DNA of 64,000 bases from Prevotella sp. (GCA_017458225.1 JAFTFX010000013.1:80073-144072); one strand, 5' to 3'; positions 45,842-55,751 are shown, numbered from the stretch's first letter. Numbers and translations: made by a program. The notes: generated by a model not told the origin, from the letters alone.

Positions 45842-46471
45842 TTAGAAATAATAGGCCACACCAAGCTGCCAAGCATTGGAGTGCATCTTGGATGTCAGAA
45901 GCTGACCAAAAGCATCAGTTACCTCAAACTCTGCACTCTTGCCCAGACCCCAGTTGTAGTTGAGGAACACCTCGAACTTATCCATCAGCACAGCACCTGC
46001 ACCGATATTGACGCTGAGTGCCGACTTCTTGAACTGGAAAGTCTCCTTAGCACTGGACAGAGTGTAGCTCTTGCCACCGATGTTCCAGCTCCACTGCGGA
46101 CCTGCTTTCACGAAGACACCGGCAATATCGCCGAGTCCAAAGGTGTAGCGAAGGTTAATGGGGAGCACGATGTTCTCCTCACGAACCGATTCGTACTGTG
46201 CGTTGCCAAAAACATCTTTCACACTGGATTCAACTTTCATCTTACGCTGATCGTACATCAGTGATGCATCGATGCCTATTCCGATAATGGGAATTGTAAA
46301 CTTAGCAGTAGGGCCTACGAAGAAGCCTGCCTGGTTGTCGCTGCTGGTGAGGCTACCATCGAACGCCATGTTCGACAAGTTCATACCACCACGAAGACCG
46401 AAGCCAAACTGTGCCTGTGCTGGAATAGCCATCAGCATGGCAATAAGCATGGATGTAAAGAATTTTTTCAT
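45842..46471 (-). CDS. small outer-membrane beta-barrel protein (porin family)
   Basis: A 209-aa exported barrel with signal peptide (MKKFFTSMLIAMLMAIPAQA). GLRGGMNLSNM, FFVGPTAKFTIPIIGIGIDASLMYDQR and INLRYTFGLGDIAGVFVKAGPQW match the neighbouring paralog at 44680, and the C-terminus LGVAYYF is typical of barrel proteins. Function unknown; probably a structural or receptor-type barrel. The short downstream gap holds the 22-bp-period inverted array. Confidence 0.85.
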   Translation of the reverse strand: MKKFFTSMLIAMLMAIPAQAQFGFGLRGGMNLSNMAFDGSLTSSDNQAGFFVGPTAKFTIPIIGIGIDASLMYDQRKMKVESSVKDVFGNAQYESVREENIVLPINLRYTFGLGDIAGVFVKAGPQWSWNIGGKSYTLSSAKETFQFKKSALSVNIGAGAVLMDKFEVFLNYNWGLGKSAEFEVTDAFGQLLTSKMHSNAWQLGVAYYF

Positions 46472-46490
46472 AATGCAATAATTTTTAAAA

Positions 46491-46536
46491 ACGTGACAAA
46501 GTTAGTTAATATTTTTCACACTACACTCTGTCACGT
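46491..46536 (-). promoter_or_regulatory. promoter region of the barrel gene with inverted repeat
   Basis: TAACTTTG (-7, 46497-46504) on the minus strand, about 26 bp before the start. An 8-bp perfect inverted pair, ACGTGACA (46491-46498) and TGTCACGT (46529-46536), flanks the promoter core and could be an operator. Confidence 0.45.
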
Positions 46537-46570
46537 TTCGATTTTTCCAATTTTTTATTTTTTTAATTAT

Positions 46571-47620
46571 TCAATGGCGCTGACGACGCACGCTGACCGT
46601 TCCACCTGAAGAGCCTGACGACTTTGCACGGCGTGTCTTGGTCTTGGTGGCCTTCTCGGTCTTGGTATCCGACGATGCCGATGTGGTGCGCTTCATCTTC
46701 TTGACCACCTTCGGGTCGAGGTTGGCAATGCTGTCGAGCGAGTCGCGCTTCTGCTTGTCGCCGAAGATGTTGTTGCGGAAGGTCTCCAACTCTTTCTCGA
46801 TGCGTTTCTGCTCGGCCGACAGCTTGGTGGAGTCGTTGCCTGCCACCTGTGCCAGTGTCTTGCCCAGCATGTTGTTGGTCTTATAGATCTTGCCCTTGTA
46901 GCGGTTCAGCGTGAAATAATCGTCGAGGCCCATCGTTGCGGCATTGTTTACATTGCTGGTCATCACCGACTGACGGCTCAGATAGGGTTCCACATCGCTG
47001 TATTTCACCCAGAACAGTGGATATTTGGCCGATTCACCACCGAAGTCGTCCTCGCGCAGCATGACGGGACAGAAGGCCAGCACCTTGATATGGAACGACG
47101 AGTTGGCCTGGTCGTAGTAGGCACTCTCCTTCAGATAGTACATCTTTACCTCCGACGAGGGAATGTCGCTGTTGTCCACCTTCAGCTTGCCGTCCTTCTC
47201 TTCATAGAAAATGTGGTAGTTGTCTAGAATGGTCTTCATATCCACCTTTGCCGAGGCATCGAGCAGTTCGTTGCCGTCGAGCCGATATTCGTAGACGGGT
47301 ATATAGCCGTTGAGGGCCAGTTTGAACACATAGGTGAACAGGTTCAACTGCTTGCCCATGGGCTCCACGGGATAATAGAGCCCCGAGTTGGCCTCCTCGT
47401 CCAGGTCGATCTCGCGGTAGATATCGCGTCGCCACACCACATCCTCAGGCATCTCCAGGGCCGTGGGATACATGATACGCATACGCTGGGTCATGCCCTG
47501 GCCGTTAGCCTGCTGACTCTGTTTCGACTCTGTCTTTGCCTGACTGCGGCGCTGCTTGGGCTGAGCCATTGCAGCCCCTGCCACCAACACGGCTACGATG
47601 ATGAAAAGGTATCGTTTCAT
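46571..47620 (-). CDS. porN: T9SS ring protein PorN/GldN
   Basis: A 349-aa periplasmic component of the T9SS. The signal peptide is about residues 1-19 (MKRYLFIIVAVLVAGAAMAQ). The GldN core is visible from DVVWRRDIYREIDLDEEANSGLYYP through NLFTYVFKLALNGYIPVYEYRLDG and YYLKESAYYDQANSSFHIKV to FWVKYSDVEPYLSR. With PorK it forms the large ring under the outer membrane. The C-terminus is a basic Ser/Thr/Lys/Arg-rich tail of variable type. Last gene of porPKLMN. Confidence 0.95.
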   Translation of the reverse strand: MKRYLFIIVAVLVAGAAMAQPKQRRSQAKTESKQSQQANGQGMTQRMRIMYPTALEMPEDVVWRRDIYREIDLDEEANSGLYYPVEPMGKQLNLFTYVFKLALNGYIPVYEYRLDGNELLDASAKVDMKTILDNYHIFYEEKDGKLKVDNSDIPSSEVKMYYLKESAYYDQANSSFHIKVLAFCPVMLREDDFGGESAKYPLFWVKYSDVEPYLSRQSVMTSNVNNAATMGLDDYFTLNRYKGKIYKTNNMLGKTLAQVAGNDSTKLSAEQKRIEKELETFRNNIFGDKQKRDSLDSIANLDPKVVKKMKRTTSASSDTKTEKATKTKTRRAKSSGSSGGTVSVRRQRH

Positions 47621-47637
47621 ATTCTTGTCTATTCTCT

Positions 47638-49203
47638 TTATTTCACAATTATTTCCATGGACGAAGGCAGTGTGCGCTCGATGCCGTCAGGACCGATGGC
47701 CTTTACACGCGAGATGTAGAAGCGGCGGTTGCGCGTCAACTTGCGGAAAGTGTCCTTCTGTCGGGCCGTAAACTTGTCGCCCTCGCCCACCATTGGTACG
47801 GCATTACCCATATTGTCGTAGAACACGGTCTCGAACGAGAGCACGCGGAAGCCAATGTCAAGAATGCCATCGTCGATAGCGGCTCCAATGCCGTCGATAG
47901 CCATCAGGCTGGCCTTGGGCAGACCACCACCCTTGAAGCGAACGGGATTGCCCTTGTCGTCCTTCATATCTATATAAGGTGTAGGATCGGGCAACTTGCG
48001 CACACGGAACGTGAACTGTCCCATCTGCTGAGGCCGTCCGGTATTGGTAGAGACGACGGTGATCGTTGCATCCTGCCCTATCTTCGACGGACGGGCGATG
48101 TAGCGGCCGGGGCCTACGGGCTGCAGCGTGCCATTAGTCATCGTAGCCGATATCTTGTTCAGGGGAACACCCGGCACCGATATGCTGATGGGGTTGCTAT
48201 AGCCGGCATAGAGCATGTTCATGAGGTCGGCTGACACGGTGGCGCTGGGGTCTACAACGGTGTATTTCTGCTCGAAGTCACGACGAATCACATCGCCATT
48301 GCCGTTGATGACCTGCAAATAGCCACTCAGGGTAAAGTCGCCCGTGCGACCGCATATCACTTCGTAGACATTATCCTGCAAGTCCATCTTCTTTCCACCT
48401 ATATACACATCGGGCACCTGCGTGGTATCGACAGCGGCCATGACAATCTTGGCCGTGAACTTGTCGCCACGCACAATGGTCTGTGAGTTGGGTATGACGA
48501 AGGACTCAAGCAGGTTCACGCGAATATCTTTCACGTCGATGTTCTGCACCAGCGTGTGAAGCACCTCGCCTTCAGCATAGCGAACGTCGTTCTGCAGTTT
48601 GGAGAGCAAGGTGACAGCAGCTGCTGCCGGCATAGCCTCGAACAGATACTCCTGCCAGTTCTTGCCCAGCGTCTGGGCTCCAACAGGTACTTCGGTTGTC
48701 AGGTTGTTCTCAATGATTCTCTGCTGAGCGGTGTCGGGCACCATCTTCACCATGCGGTCGCGGAAGCTGTTGATGGCCAGGCGCAGTTCTTCGCCACGGC
48801 CACGACCGGGAGCCAACATCACCTGATTGGCAGCCTCCAGGTCTTCCTTGCCTTGAATGTTCGAGGGGTCGCCGTGTTTGCCGTCAGCCTCACGGGCGAT
48901 GGCCAGCTTCAGCTCGGCAGCAAAGTCGTAAAGCGAATCGCTCATGTGCTTCACCAACTGCGCCTTGTCGTACCACTCCTTCACCTTCTGAGGATTGGCC
49001 TTCATCTGCTGCTCAAAATCCTCATATATCGCCTCGTTCTCCTTTGCCGAGTTGGCCGTCGTGCGGTTCAAGCTCTTCTCCACGATGTCGAAGCCGTTGA
49101 GCACCTCGTTGGAGACGTTCAACGCCAGCATCGCCATCAACACCACATACATGAGGTTGATCATCTTCTGGCGAGGAGAAACAGGTCTTTTCTTGATTGC
49201 CAT
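47638..49203 (-). CDS. porM: T9SS motor protein PorM/GldM
   Basis: A 521-aa inner-membrane protein with one N-terminal membrane helix (MINLMYVVLMAMLALNVSNEVLNGF) and a long periplasmic part with several Ig-like domains, as in GldM. With PorL it forms the proton-driven rotary motor of the T9SS. The helix contains the family's conserved charged residue context near NVSNEV. It starts 20 bp after porL and ends 17 bp before porN. Confidence 0.95.
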   Translation of the reverse strand: MAIKKRPVSPRQKMINLMYVVLMAMLALNVSNEVLNGFDIVEKSLNRTTANSAKENEAIYEDFEQQMKANPQKVKEWYDKAQLVKHMSDSLYDFAAELKLAIAREADGKHGDPSNIQGKEDLEAANQVMLAPGRGRGEELRLAINSFRDRMVKMVPDTAQQRIIENNLTTEVPVGAQTLGKNWQEYLFEAMPAAAAVTLLSKLQNDVRYAEGEVLHTLVQNIDVKDIRVNLLESFVIPNSQTIVRGDKFTAKIVMAAVDTTQVPDVYIGGKKMDLQDNVYEVICGRTGDFTLSGYLQVINGNGDVIRRDFEQKYTVVDPSATVSADLMNMLYAGYSNPISISVPGVPLNKISATMTNGTLQPVGPGRYIARPSKIGQDATITVVSTNTGRPQQMGQFTFRVRKLPDPTPYIDMKDDKGNPVRFKGGGLPKASLMAIDGIGAAIDDGILDIGFRVLSFETVFYDNMGNAVPMVGEGDKFTARQKDTFRKLTRNRRFYISRVKAIGPDGIERTLPSSMEIIVK

Positions 49204-49223
49204 AGCTACAATTGCTTACTTAA

Positions 49224-50036
49224 TTATGGACGGGGAGGCATGTTGGTGGTCATGGCCTCAATCATGCGGGCATAGATTTGGTTCAGCTCGGCTATCTGGT
49301 CGGCCAGACGGCGGTTCTGCTCGTTAATCTGGTCGATGGTGCCAATCTGCTGGCTTGCACCCTTCAGCTGCATCTCGTAGACGCGGCTGATGCCTGTCAG
49401 CGTGCGGTTCAGGTTCTCCATCTCCTCTGAGTCGTGGGTGATGCGGCCAATCTGTTCCGTCGCTTTCTGCAGTGTCTCAGAGAGGTTACGCAACTGTTCC
49501 ACATAGTTGGTGGTAGCCTCTTCCATGCCCTCGGCATCGAGTTCGGGCAGCTCAGGCATGTTAGCCACGCCGCCAATGACTCCACCGCCACCACCAACAC
49601 CACTGCCACCAACGACACCACCGTCGCCAACGACAGTTCCGCCTTCGGCACCACCACTTTCCTGTCCTGTAGACTGCGGCATTGCCGCAGTACTCCTGCC
49701 GCCACCAATCACAATGGTGCCGCCAGCACCGCCGGCGATGGTAAGCGGCTGCTCGTCGGGCTCGTCGTCTGCTACATGTGTAGGCAGGTCCTTGCCGTCC
49801 TCGGTCTTATCGAACGGACGGTCGAAGCCGGCAATGAAGAATACCAGCACCTCAGTGCCCATACCCAAGAACAGCATGAAGTTGGCTCCTGGAAGGTGGG
49901 TCAGTTTGAACAGTGCACCGAGAATCACGATAGAAGCACCCCAGCTATAGGCGTAGTTCATGAACGTCTGTCCGGGAACACTGTCCAACCACTTCTGCAA
50001 GCGATAAATGATATTGAATTTGCTATACTGTGTCAT
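49224..50036 (-). CDS. porL: T9SS motor protein PorL/GldL
   Basis: A 270-aa inner-membrane protein with two membrane helices near the N-terminus (YAYSWGASIVILGALFKLTH and FMLFLGMGTEVLVFFIAGF). The conserved acidic residue in GMGTEVLVFF is the expected proton-binding site of the motor. A Gly/Val-rich linker of about 60 residues (about 90-150, for example GGVVGGSGVGGGGGVIGG) precedes a helical C-terminal domain. The linker is an expansion relative to shorter GldL proteins. Confidence 0.95.
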   Translation of the reverse strand: MTQYSKFNIIYRLQKWLDSVPGQTFMNYAYSWGASIVILGALFKLTHLPGANFMLFLGMGTEVLVFFIAGFDRPFDKTEDGKDLPTHVADDEPDEQPLTIAGGAGGTIVIGGGRSTAAMPQSTGQESGGAEGGTVVGDGGVVGGSGVGGGGGVIGGVANMPELPELDAEGMEEATTNYVEQLRNLSETLQKATEQIGRITHDSEEMENLNRTLTGISRVYEMQLKGASQQIGTIDQINEQNRRLADQIAELNQIYARMIEAMTTNMPPRP

Positions 50037-50056
50037 AATCTTTCAAAATGTCGTCA

Positions 50057-51514
50057 TTACTTCTTTTTCACCGATGCCTTCACGGGCTTTGCCTTCTCAC
50101 TGGTGGTATTGGCCAGCGAACGCACGCAACGGAAGCCGATATAGCTTCGGGGTTGGTTCTGGAACTCGCTGGAACGCCAAGCTGAACGGATATAGCTCTC
50201 AGGATCTTTCCACGAGCCGCCGCGCACGCTCTTCTTCTTCAAGCGATAAGGATCTTCCATGGCGGCATTGTAGCTGAGCTGCGGATTGATGTCGTTCATG
50301 GCATCGACACCTGCCTCGGTATAGATGGTTGAGGTCCATTCGGCCACATTGCCTGCCATATCGTAGAGGCCGTTGCTATTGGCTGAATAGATGCCCACCT
50401 TACTGGTTATCAGGTTGCCATCCTTCGTATAGTTGCCGTTATCGGGCTTAAAGTTGGCAAAGAAGCAGCCTTTGCCACTGGCCACATCGGCATTCTCCCA
50501 AGGGAATTCGTTTTGGTCGCGTCCACGGGCGGCATACTCCCACTCGGCCTCTGTCGGTAGACGATAGCGCTGCACATAGCGAGCTGCCGGACCCAGGCCT
50601 TTCAGCAGAAACTCGGTACGCCAGGCGCAGAAAGCATTGGCCTGTTCCCACGTAACGCCCACTACAGGATAGTCATTGTATGCAGGATTTGAGAAATAGT
50701 TGCGCATATAGACTTCATTCTCAGCATTAGGGAAGTCGTTCACCCAACAGGTGGTATCGGGGAAGATATTGACGATATAGGTGTTCAGGAAGTCCCACGG
50801 TCCCGTCAACTGACGATTGATGGTCTGACGCACAATCTTGCCCTCATCGTCAATATAGGCAGTATCTTTCGAGATCCACACCTGCTCCTCGGGGTTCACC
50901 TGCACATCGGTGTTCAGGTTGCGCTCAGCCGGATTCAAACGGTTGCGGCGAAGAGCGGCGGCCGTATAGTCGTAGACCTCATAGCGATAGTTCATCTGAT
51001 TGGCATCGAGCATTTTCTCGCCTGTCACAGGATTGGTGATATAGACGCTTTCCAGTGCTCTCAGCTCGTCCTCACTGGGCTTGCGCGGCAGGGCTTTCTT
51101 CCAGTTCAGATGGGGTTTCACGGGGTCGCCGTTCTTGTCTTCCTCAATCTTGTAGCTCTCGTCGCCGCCATAGTTCGGGTCGGCCAGACGTTCGCGGATA
51201 ATGGAGTCGCGCACATAGTTGACAAACTGGCGATACTCAGAGTTTGTAATCTCCGTATCGTCCATCCAGAAGCCATCCACCGAAATGTCTCTCACTGGTG
51301 TCTGCTTGCCCCAAAGCGAGTCGGTATTCTCAAGACCCATGTGCAGGTGACCACGCTTGATGAGCACCATGCCGTAAGGAGCAGGCTCAGAAAAAGCGCG
51401 ACCGCCCGAGCCTGTCAGTTCTCCGCCCGAGGCTGTTGTCGACTTACCGCCGAAGCAGGCTGTCAGCATCAGTACCATCCCGAGGCAGAATCCTATCATT
51501 ACTAATTTCTTCAT
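50057..51514 (-). CDS. porK: T9SS ring lipoprotein PorK/GldK
   Basis: A 485-aa outer-membrane lipoprotein with lipobox MLTAC near residue 20. The body is a sulfatase-modifying-factor (FGE-sulfatase) fold: DGFWMDDTEITNSEYRQFV, VVGVTWEQANAFCAWR, YRLPTEAEWEYAARG, GLYDMAGNVAEWTSTIY and RGGSWKDPESYIRSAWRS. In PorK this fold is structural and forms the periplasmic ring with PorN. Starts 34 bp after porP. Confidence 0.95.
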   Translation of the reverse strand: MKKLVMIGFCLGMVLMLTACFGGKSTTASGGELTGSGGRAFSEPAPYGMVLIKRGHLHMGLENTDSLWGKQTPVRDISVDGFWMDDTEITNSEYRQFVNYVRDSIIRERLADPNYGGDESYKIEEDKNGDPVKPHLNWKKALPRKPSEDELRALESVYITNPVTGEKMLDANQMNYRYEVYDYTAAALRRNRLNPAERNLNTDVQVNPEEQVWISKDTAYIDDEGKIVRQTINRQLTGPWDFLNTYIVNIFPDTTCWVNDFPNAENEVYMRNYFSNPAYNDYPVVGVTWEQANAFCAWRTEFLLKGLGPAARYVQRYRLPTEAEWEYAARGRDQNEFPWENADVASGKGCFFANFKPDNGNYTKDGNLITSKVGIYSANSNGLYDMAGNVAEWTSTIYTEAGVDAMNDINPQLSYNAAMEDPYRLKKKSVRGGSWKDPESYIRSAWRSSEFQNQPRSYIGFRCVRSLANTTSEKAKPVKASVKKK

Positions 51515-51548
51515 ATTCTCAAGTATGTTCTATCTTTCGTTTTCTTTA

Positions 51549-52487
51549 TTAGAGCAGTCTTACTGACTGGTGTTTGTTGCGTCCTTTCTTGAAGAGGTTC
51601 AAGTCGGTCTGATAGCCTATCAGCAGTTCATGGCTGCCGTTGACCAAGCTGACTCCGTTAGTGTAGGCTTCGTAGCTATAGCTCAAACTGATGCCATGAA
51701 CCACTCCGCCCACGTATGCCGTCACCGAGTTTGTTGGACTGTAGCCCACGCCTACGTAGAACATTTTTTTCTCGTGGTTGTAGGTCAGGCGCGTGGTGAT
51801 GTCGGCACGATAGCCTACCCCATCGGTACGTCCCAACAGCGACGGCTGTATTGAAAGAAACGGATTTCTGAGCCGAATATTGCCTCCAGCCGTGAAATAA
51901 TACGTCTGATTAATGGCAAGTTCATTGGTTTCGCCTATTTCAACAGTGGGCGACAGGACGTGCATCACCGATGCACCCACATACCACGAACGGTACTTAT
52001 AATAGAGGCCCATGCCTAAGTCGAAAGCCGATCCGGTCACCTCTGAAGTAGAGAAAGCCGGGTCGTTGGCTTCTTCAAGTTCCAACTTCGATCCATTGAA
52101 ATTCTCGCCTAGAAACGTAGGCTGAACGCCAATACTCAGTGTGCCGCCCAAGAGTTTCAACTTGATGGCATACTGCAAGGAAAAACTGTTATGGGCGAAA
52201 AGACCAATCTGGTCGTTCGTGAACTTGGCACCTACGCCGTGATAGGCACCAAGGAAATAGAAGGGCATATCGGCAGAAGCATACATTGTCCTTGGATTGT
52301 TCTCGAAGCCTGCCAACGACATGTTGTAGGCCACGGCCACATTCAGTTTATCCTGCTTGCCAGCAGCGGCAGGATTGAAAGCGGTCTCCATCGCCCAGTA
52401 ATGACTGAACGATGGATCGTACTGGGCACTTACTTCCTGCAGTGCAACCAGACAAAGAGCCAATATCCAAAGAGTACGCTTTAACAC
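51549..52487 (-). CDS. porP: T9SS outer-membrane protein PorP/SprF
   Basis: A 312-aa barrel with signal peptide (MLKRTLWILALCLVALQEVSA) and the PorP/SprF start AQYDPSFSHYWAMETAFNPAAAGKQ. The body alternates beta strands and the family signature LTYNHEKKMFYVGVGYSPTNSVTAYVGG is present. It leads porPKLMN. It begins 57 bp after pflA on the same strand without a consensus promoter in the gap, so read-through from the pfl genes is possible. Confidence 0.93.
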   Translation of the reverse strand: MLKRTLWILALCLVALQEVSAQYDPSFSHYWAMETAFNPAAAGKQDKLNVAVAYNMSLAGFENNPRTMYASADMPFYFLGAYHGVGAKFTNDQIGLFAHNSFSLQYAIKLKLLGGTLSIGVQPTFLGENFNGSKLELEEANDPAFSTSEVTGSAFDLGMGLYYKYRSWYVGASVMHVLSPTVEIGETNELAINQTYYFTAGGNIRLRNPFLSIQPSLLGRTDGVGYRADITTRLTYNHEKKMFYVGVGYSPTNSVTAYVGGVVHGISLSYSYEAYTNGVSLVNGSHELLIGYQTDLNLFKKGRNKHQSVRLL

Positions 52488-52544
52488 GTAATAAATAACG
52501 CAGAAGGCAACCGTTTTATTGTATCAAGCCTTCCGTTGATTCTT

Positions 52545-53345
52545 TTAAACGGCTGCAGAAAGCAACTGCTGCGCTTGTTTCACTTGTTCCGCCGTAGGCA
52601 CAGGCACATCGCTAAGGGTATAGGGAATGCCCAGTTGCTGCCACTTGAACATGCCCAACGTGTGATAAGGCAGCACCTCCACTTTTTTCACATTCTGCAG
52701 GGTGTCCAGGAAACTGCGCAGGCGGCACAACTGTTGCTCATCGTCGGTAATGCCGGGCACCAGCACATGGCGAATCCACACGGGCTTGCCGATATCCGAG
52801 AGATAGCGGGCACAGTCAAGTATATTCTCGTTGCCATGCCCCGTCAGCCACCGATGTTGCTCGCTGTCAATATGCTTGATGTCAAGCAGCACCACGTCGG
52901 TGCTCTGCATTAGGCGTTCGAACTTCGAAAAGAAAGGTTCTTCACGAGTGAAGGGCTGTGCAGCCGTGTCCAGACAGGTATTGATGCCTCGCCGATGGGC
53001 CTCCTCAAACAGTTCTATCAAGAAATCAATCTGCAGCAGAGCTTCGCCACCACTCACGGTGATGCCGCCGTCAGGACCCCAGTAGCTGCGATAACGCTCG
53101 GCTTTGTCGAGCAATTCCGCAACAGTAGCTGTCAATCCGAGATCTCCGGAGTAATCGGATTGTCTGGAATCTTCAGAATTTTCGGATTTTTTGGAGGGGA
53201 CGGATGAACTGGTTCTCCACGTGTCGGGGTTGTGACAATAGCGACAACGCATCCTGCAGCCCTGCAAGAAAATCAGAAACCGAATCCCCGGCCCGTCAAC
53301 GGAGCCAAAGGATTCGGTAGAATGAATATAGCCTTTACTAGCCAT
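52545..53345 (-). CDS. pflA: pyruvate formate-lyase activating enzyme
   Basis: Radical SAM enzyme of 266 aa that makes the glycyl radical in PflB. The [4Fe-4S] cysteine motif is CRMRCRYC after FLIFLQGC, and GGITVSGGEALLQ is the SAM-binding GGE motif. Residues 51-68 are a 9-bp-period array (Ser-rich) inserted after the cluster motif, and the first codons (MAS) come from a second 9-bp array that overlaps the start. It lies 59 bp behind pflB. Confidence 0.95.
   Translation of the reverse strand: MASKGYIHSTESFGSVDGPGIRFLIFLQGCRMRCRYCHNPDTWRTSSSVPSKKSENSEDSRQSDYSGDLGLTATVAELLDKAERYRSYWGPDGGITVSGGEALLQIDFLIELFEEAHRRGINTCLDTAAQPFTREEPFFSKFERLMQSTDVVLLDIKHIDSEQHRWLTGHGNENILDCARYLSDIGKPVWIRHVLVPGITDDEQQLCRLRSFLDTLQNVKKVEVLPYHTLGMFKWQQLGIPYTLSDVPVPTAEQVKQAQQLLSAAV
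53142..53195. repeat. 9-bp-period array in pflA coding region
   Basis: Six 9-bp units on the coding strand of the form TCC/TCT-NNN-NNN (such as TCCGAAAAT, TCTGAAGAT) at residues 51-68, giving S-x-x triplets. Confidence 0.83.
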
Positions 53346-53398
53346 ACTAGTTATACTAGAGTTACTAGAGATACTAGGGATACTAGAAATACTAGCCC
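53336..53398. repeat. 9-bp-period array across the pflA start
   Basis: Seven units beginning TACTAG with three variable bases. The pflA ATG and the next codons lie in the first two units; the rest fills the pflB-pflA gap. Same core as the array at 31064-31117 in purL. Confidence 0.9.
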
Positions 53399-53404
53399 CC
53401 CCAA

Positions 53405-55651
53405 TTACAGGCTCTCGTGTGCCTGACGGGCAATCACGTCTTCCTGCTGTTCACGAGTCAAGTCGATGAACTTCACGGCATAGCCACTCACACGGATGGT
53501 GAAGTTGGCATACTCCGGCTTTTCGGGATGCTCCATCGCATCGCGCAGCTTGTCGACACCAAAGACGTTCACGTTCAGGTGGTGGGCACCCTTGGTGAAA
53601 TAGCCGTCCATGACACGTACCAATGTCTGGGCGCGTTCCTCGTCGTTGTGGCCCAGCGTGTTGGGGCTGATAGTCTGAGTGTTCGAGATACCGTCGAGGG
53701 CATACTCGTAAGGAATCTTGGCCACTGAGTTAAGCGAAGCCAGCAGGCCGTTCTTCTCAGCACCGTAGCTGGGGTTAGCACCCGGTGAGAGCGGTGTGCC
53801 GGCACGGCGACCGTCGGGCAGGTTGCCCGTGTACTTACCATAAACCACATTTGAAGTAATAGTAAGGATAGAAGTGGTAGGCTCCGAGTCACGATAGGTG
53901 TGGTGGCGCTTGATCTTGGCCAAGAAGGTCTTCAGCACCCAGACGGCCACCTCGTCGGCACGGTCGTCATCGTTTCCGTAACGGGGGAAGTCGCCCTCCA
54001 CCTGATAGTCTACATTGAAACCTGTCTCATCGCGGATAATCTTCACTTTAGCGTACTTCACAGCACAGATAGAGTCGACCACATGCGAGAAGCCGGCAAT
54101 ACCCGTAGCGAAGGTGCGGCGCACGTCGGTATCAATGAGGGCCATCTCGGCAGCCTCATAGAAGTACTTGTCGTGCATGTAGTGAATCAGGTTCAGCGTG
54201 TTCACATAGATATCGGCCAGCCAGTCCAGCATATCGCGGAAACGGGGTTCCAGTTCTTCCCATGTCAGATACTCGCTGGTGATGGGACGGAACTTCGGTC
54301 CACACTGTTCGCGGGTCTTGGCATCCACACCGCCGTTGATGGCATAGAGCAACGTCTTGGCCATATTGGCACGGGCGCCGAAGAACTGCATTTCCTTACC
54401 GGTCTGAGTGGCGCTGACGCAGCAGCAGATGCTGTAGTCGTCGCCCCAGATGGGACGCATCACATCGTCATTCTCATACTGAATAGAGCTGGTCTTCACC
54501 GAGATCATAGCTGCATAGTGCTTGAAGGTCTCGGGCAGACGGGGCGAATAGAGCACGGTGAGGTTGGGTTCAGGCGACGGGCCCATGTTCTCCAGTGTGT
54601 GCAGGAAGCGGTAGCAGTTCTTGGTCACCATGTGACGACCGTCCTGTCCCAGGCCGCCCACCTCGAGGGTTGCCCATACGGGGTCGCCGCTGAATATTTC
54701 ATTATAAGAAGGTATGCGCGCGAACTTCACCATGCGGAACTTCATCACCAAGTGGTCGATGAGCTCCTGAGCCTCGCTCTCGGTGAGTGTTCCCTCCTGC
54801 ATGTCGCGAGTGATATAGATGTCGAGGAAAGTTGACACACGGCCTACAGACATGGCGGCACCGTTCTGTGTCTTGATGGCAGCCAGATAGCCGAAGTAAA
54901 GCCACTGCACGGCCTCACGGGCGTTCTGGGCAGGCTGAGAAATATCGAAGCCATAGATCTTGGCCATCTCCTTCATTTCCTTCAGGGCCTTGATCTGCAT
55001 GGAGATCTCCTCGCGCAGACGAATGATGTCTTCGCTCATCTGACGCTTGCCGCAGTTGTATTTGTCAATTTCCTTCTGTTCAATGAGGAAGTCGATGCCA
55101 TAAAGGGCCACACGACGATAGTCGCCCACGATACGGCCACGGCCGTAGGTATCGGGCAGACCCGTCAGAATATGGTTGTGGCGCACACGCTTCATCTCGT
55201 CAGTGTAGGCATCGAATACGCCCTCGTTGTGGGTCTTACAGTATTTCGAGAAAATCTCGTGCAGTTTCTCACTGGGTTGATAGCCGTAGGTGGTGCAGGC
55301 CTGCTCGGCCATCTTGATACCGCCGTAAGGCATGAAAGCACGCTTCAGGGGCTTGTCGGTCTGCAGACCAACCACTTTCTCCAGGTCTTTCAGTTTCTCG
55401 TCAATGAATCCGGGACCGTAGGCCGTCATGCTGGAAACAATTTCCGTCTCCATGTCGAGCACACCACCCTTGGCACGCTCTTCCTTCTGCAACTCCTGCA
55501 GCCGTCCCCACAATTTGTTGGTTGATTCGGTCGGACCAGTCAAGAACGACTCATCGCCATCGTAAGCCGTGTAGTTGTTCTGAATAAAGTCTCTCACGTT
55601 GACCTCATCGGTCCATTTGGTTCCTTTAAAACCACGCCATTCGTTTCGCAT
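53405..55651 (-). CDS. pflB: formate acetyltransferase (pyruvate formate-lyase)
   Basis: Glycyl-radical enzyme of 748 aa that splits pyruvate into formate and acetyl-CoA under anaerobic conditions. The catalytic cysteine pair is C410-C411 in [15 protein letters not shown], and the radical glycine is G723 in RVSGYAVKF near the C-terminus. [19 protein letters not shown] is also a family motif. It has its own promoter (55692-55722) and is followed by pflA. Confidence 0.97.
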   Translation of the reverse strand: MRNEWRGFKGTKWTDEVNVRDFIQNNYTAYDGDESFLTGPTESTNKLWGRLQELQKEERAKGGVLDMETEIVSSMTAYGPGFIDEKLKDLEKVVGLQTDKPLKRAFMPYGGIKMAEQACTTYGYQPSEKLHEIFSKYCKTHNEGVFDAYTDEMKRVRHNHILTGLPDTYGRGRIVGDYRRVALYGIDFLIEQKEIDKYNCGKRQMSEDIIRLREEISMQIKALKEMKEMAKIYGFDISQPAQNAREAVQWLYFGYLAAIKTQNGAAMSVGRVSTFLDIYITRDMQEGTLTESEAQELIDHLVMKFRMVKFARIPSYNEIFSGDPVWATLEVGGLGQDGRHMVTKNCYRFLHTLENMGPSPEPNLTVLYSPRLPETFKHYAAMISVKTSSIQYENDDVMRPIWGDDYSICCCVSATQTGKEMQFFGARANMAKTLLYAINGGVDAKTREQCGPKFRPITSEYLTWEELEPRFRDMLDWLADIYVNTLNLIHYMHDKYFYEAAEMALIDTDVRRTFATGIAGFSHVVDSICAVKYAKVKIIRDETGFNVDYQVEGDFPRYGNDDDRADEVAVWVLKTFLAKIKRHHTYRDSEPTTSILTITSNVVYGKYTGNLPDGRRAGTPLSPGANPSYGAEKNGLLASLNSVAKIPYEYALDGISNTQTISPNTLGHNDEERAQTLVRVMDGYFTKGAHHLNVNVFGVDKLRDAMEHPEKPEYANFTIRVSGYAVKFIDLTREQQEDVIARQAHESL

Positions 55652-55691
55652 AAATATAACTTAAAAATACGTTGTTATTCTTTTTCGGGTG

Positions 55692-55722
55692 CAAAGGTAC
55701 AACTTTTCTATCTATTATGCAA
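55692..55722 (-). promoter_or_regulatory. pflB promoter
   Basis: On the minus strand TTG (55720-55722), 20-bp spacer, TACCTTTG (55692-55699), about 41 bp before the start. Confidence 0.7.
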
Positions 55723-55751
55723 TACTTTATAATAAGTATCTAATCACAATT

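Noticed and set aside
52503-52533. Terminator between pflA and porP
   Set aside because: GAAGGC/GCCTTC can pair, but the loop is 19 nt and no T run follows on the minus strand.
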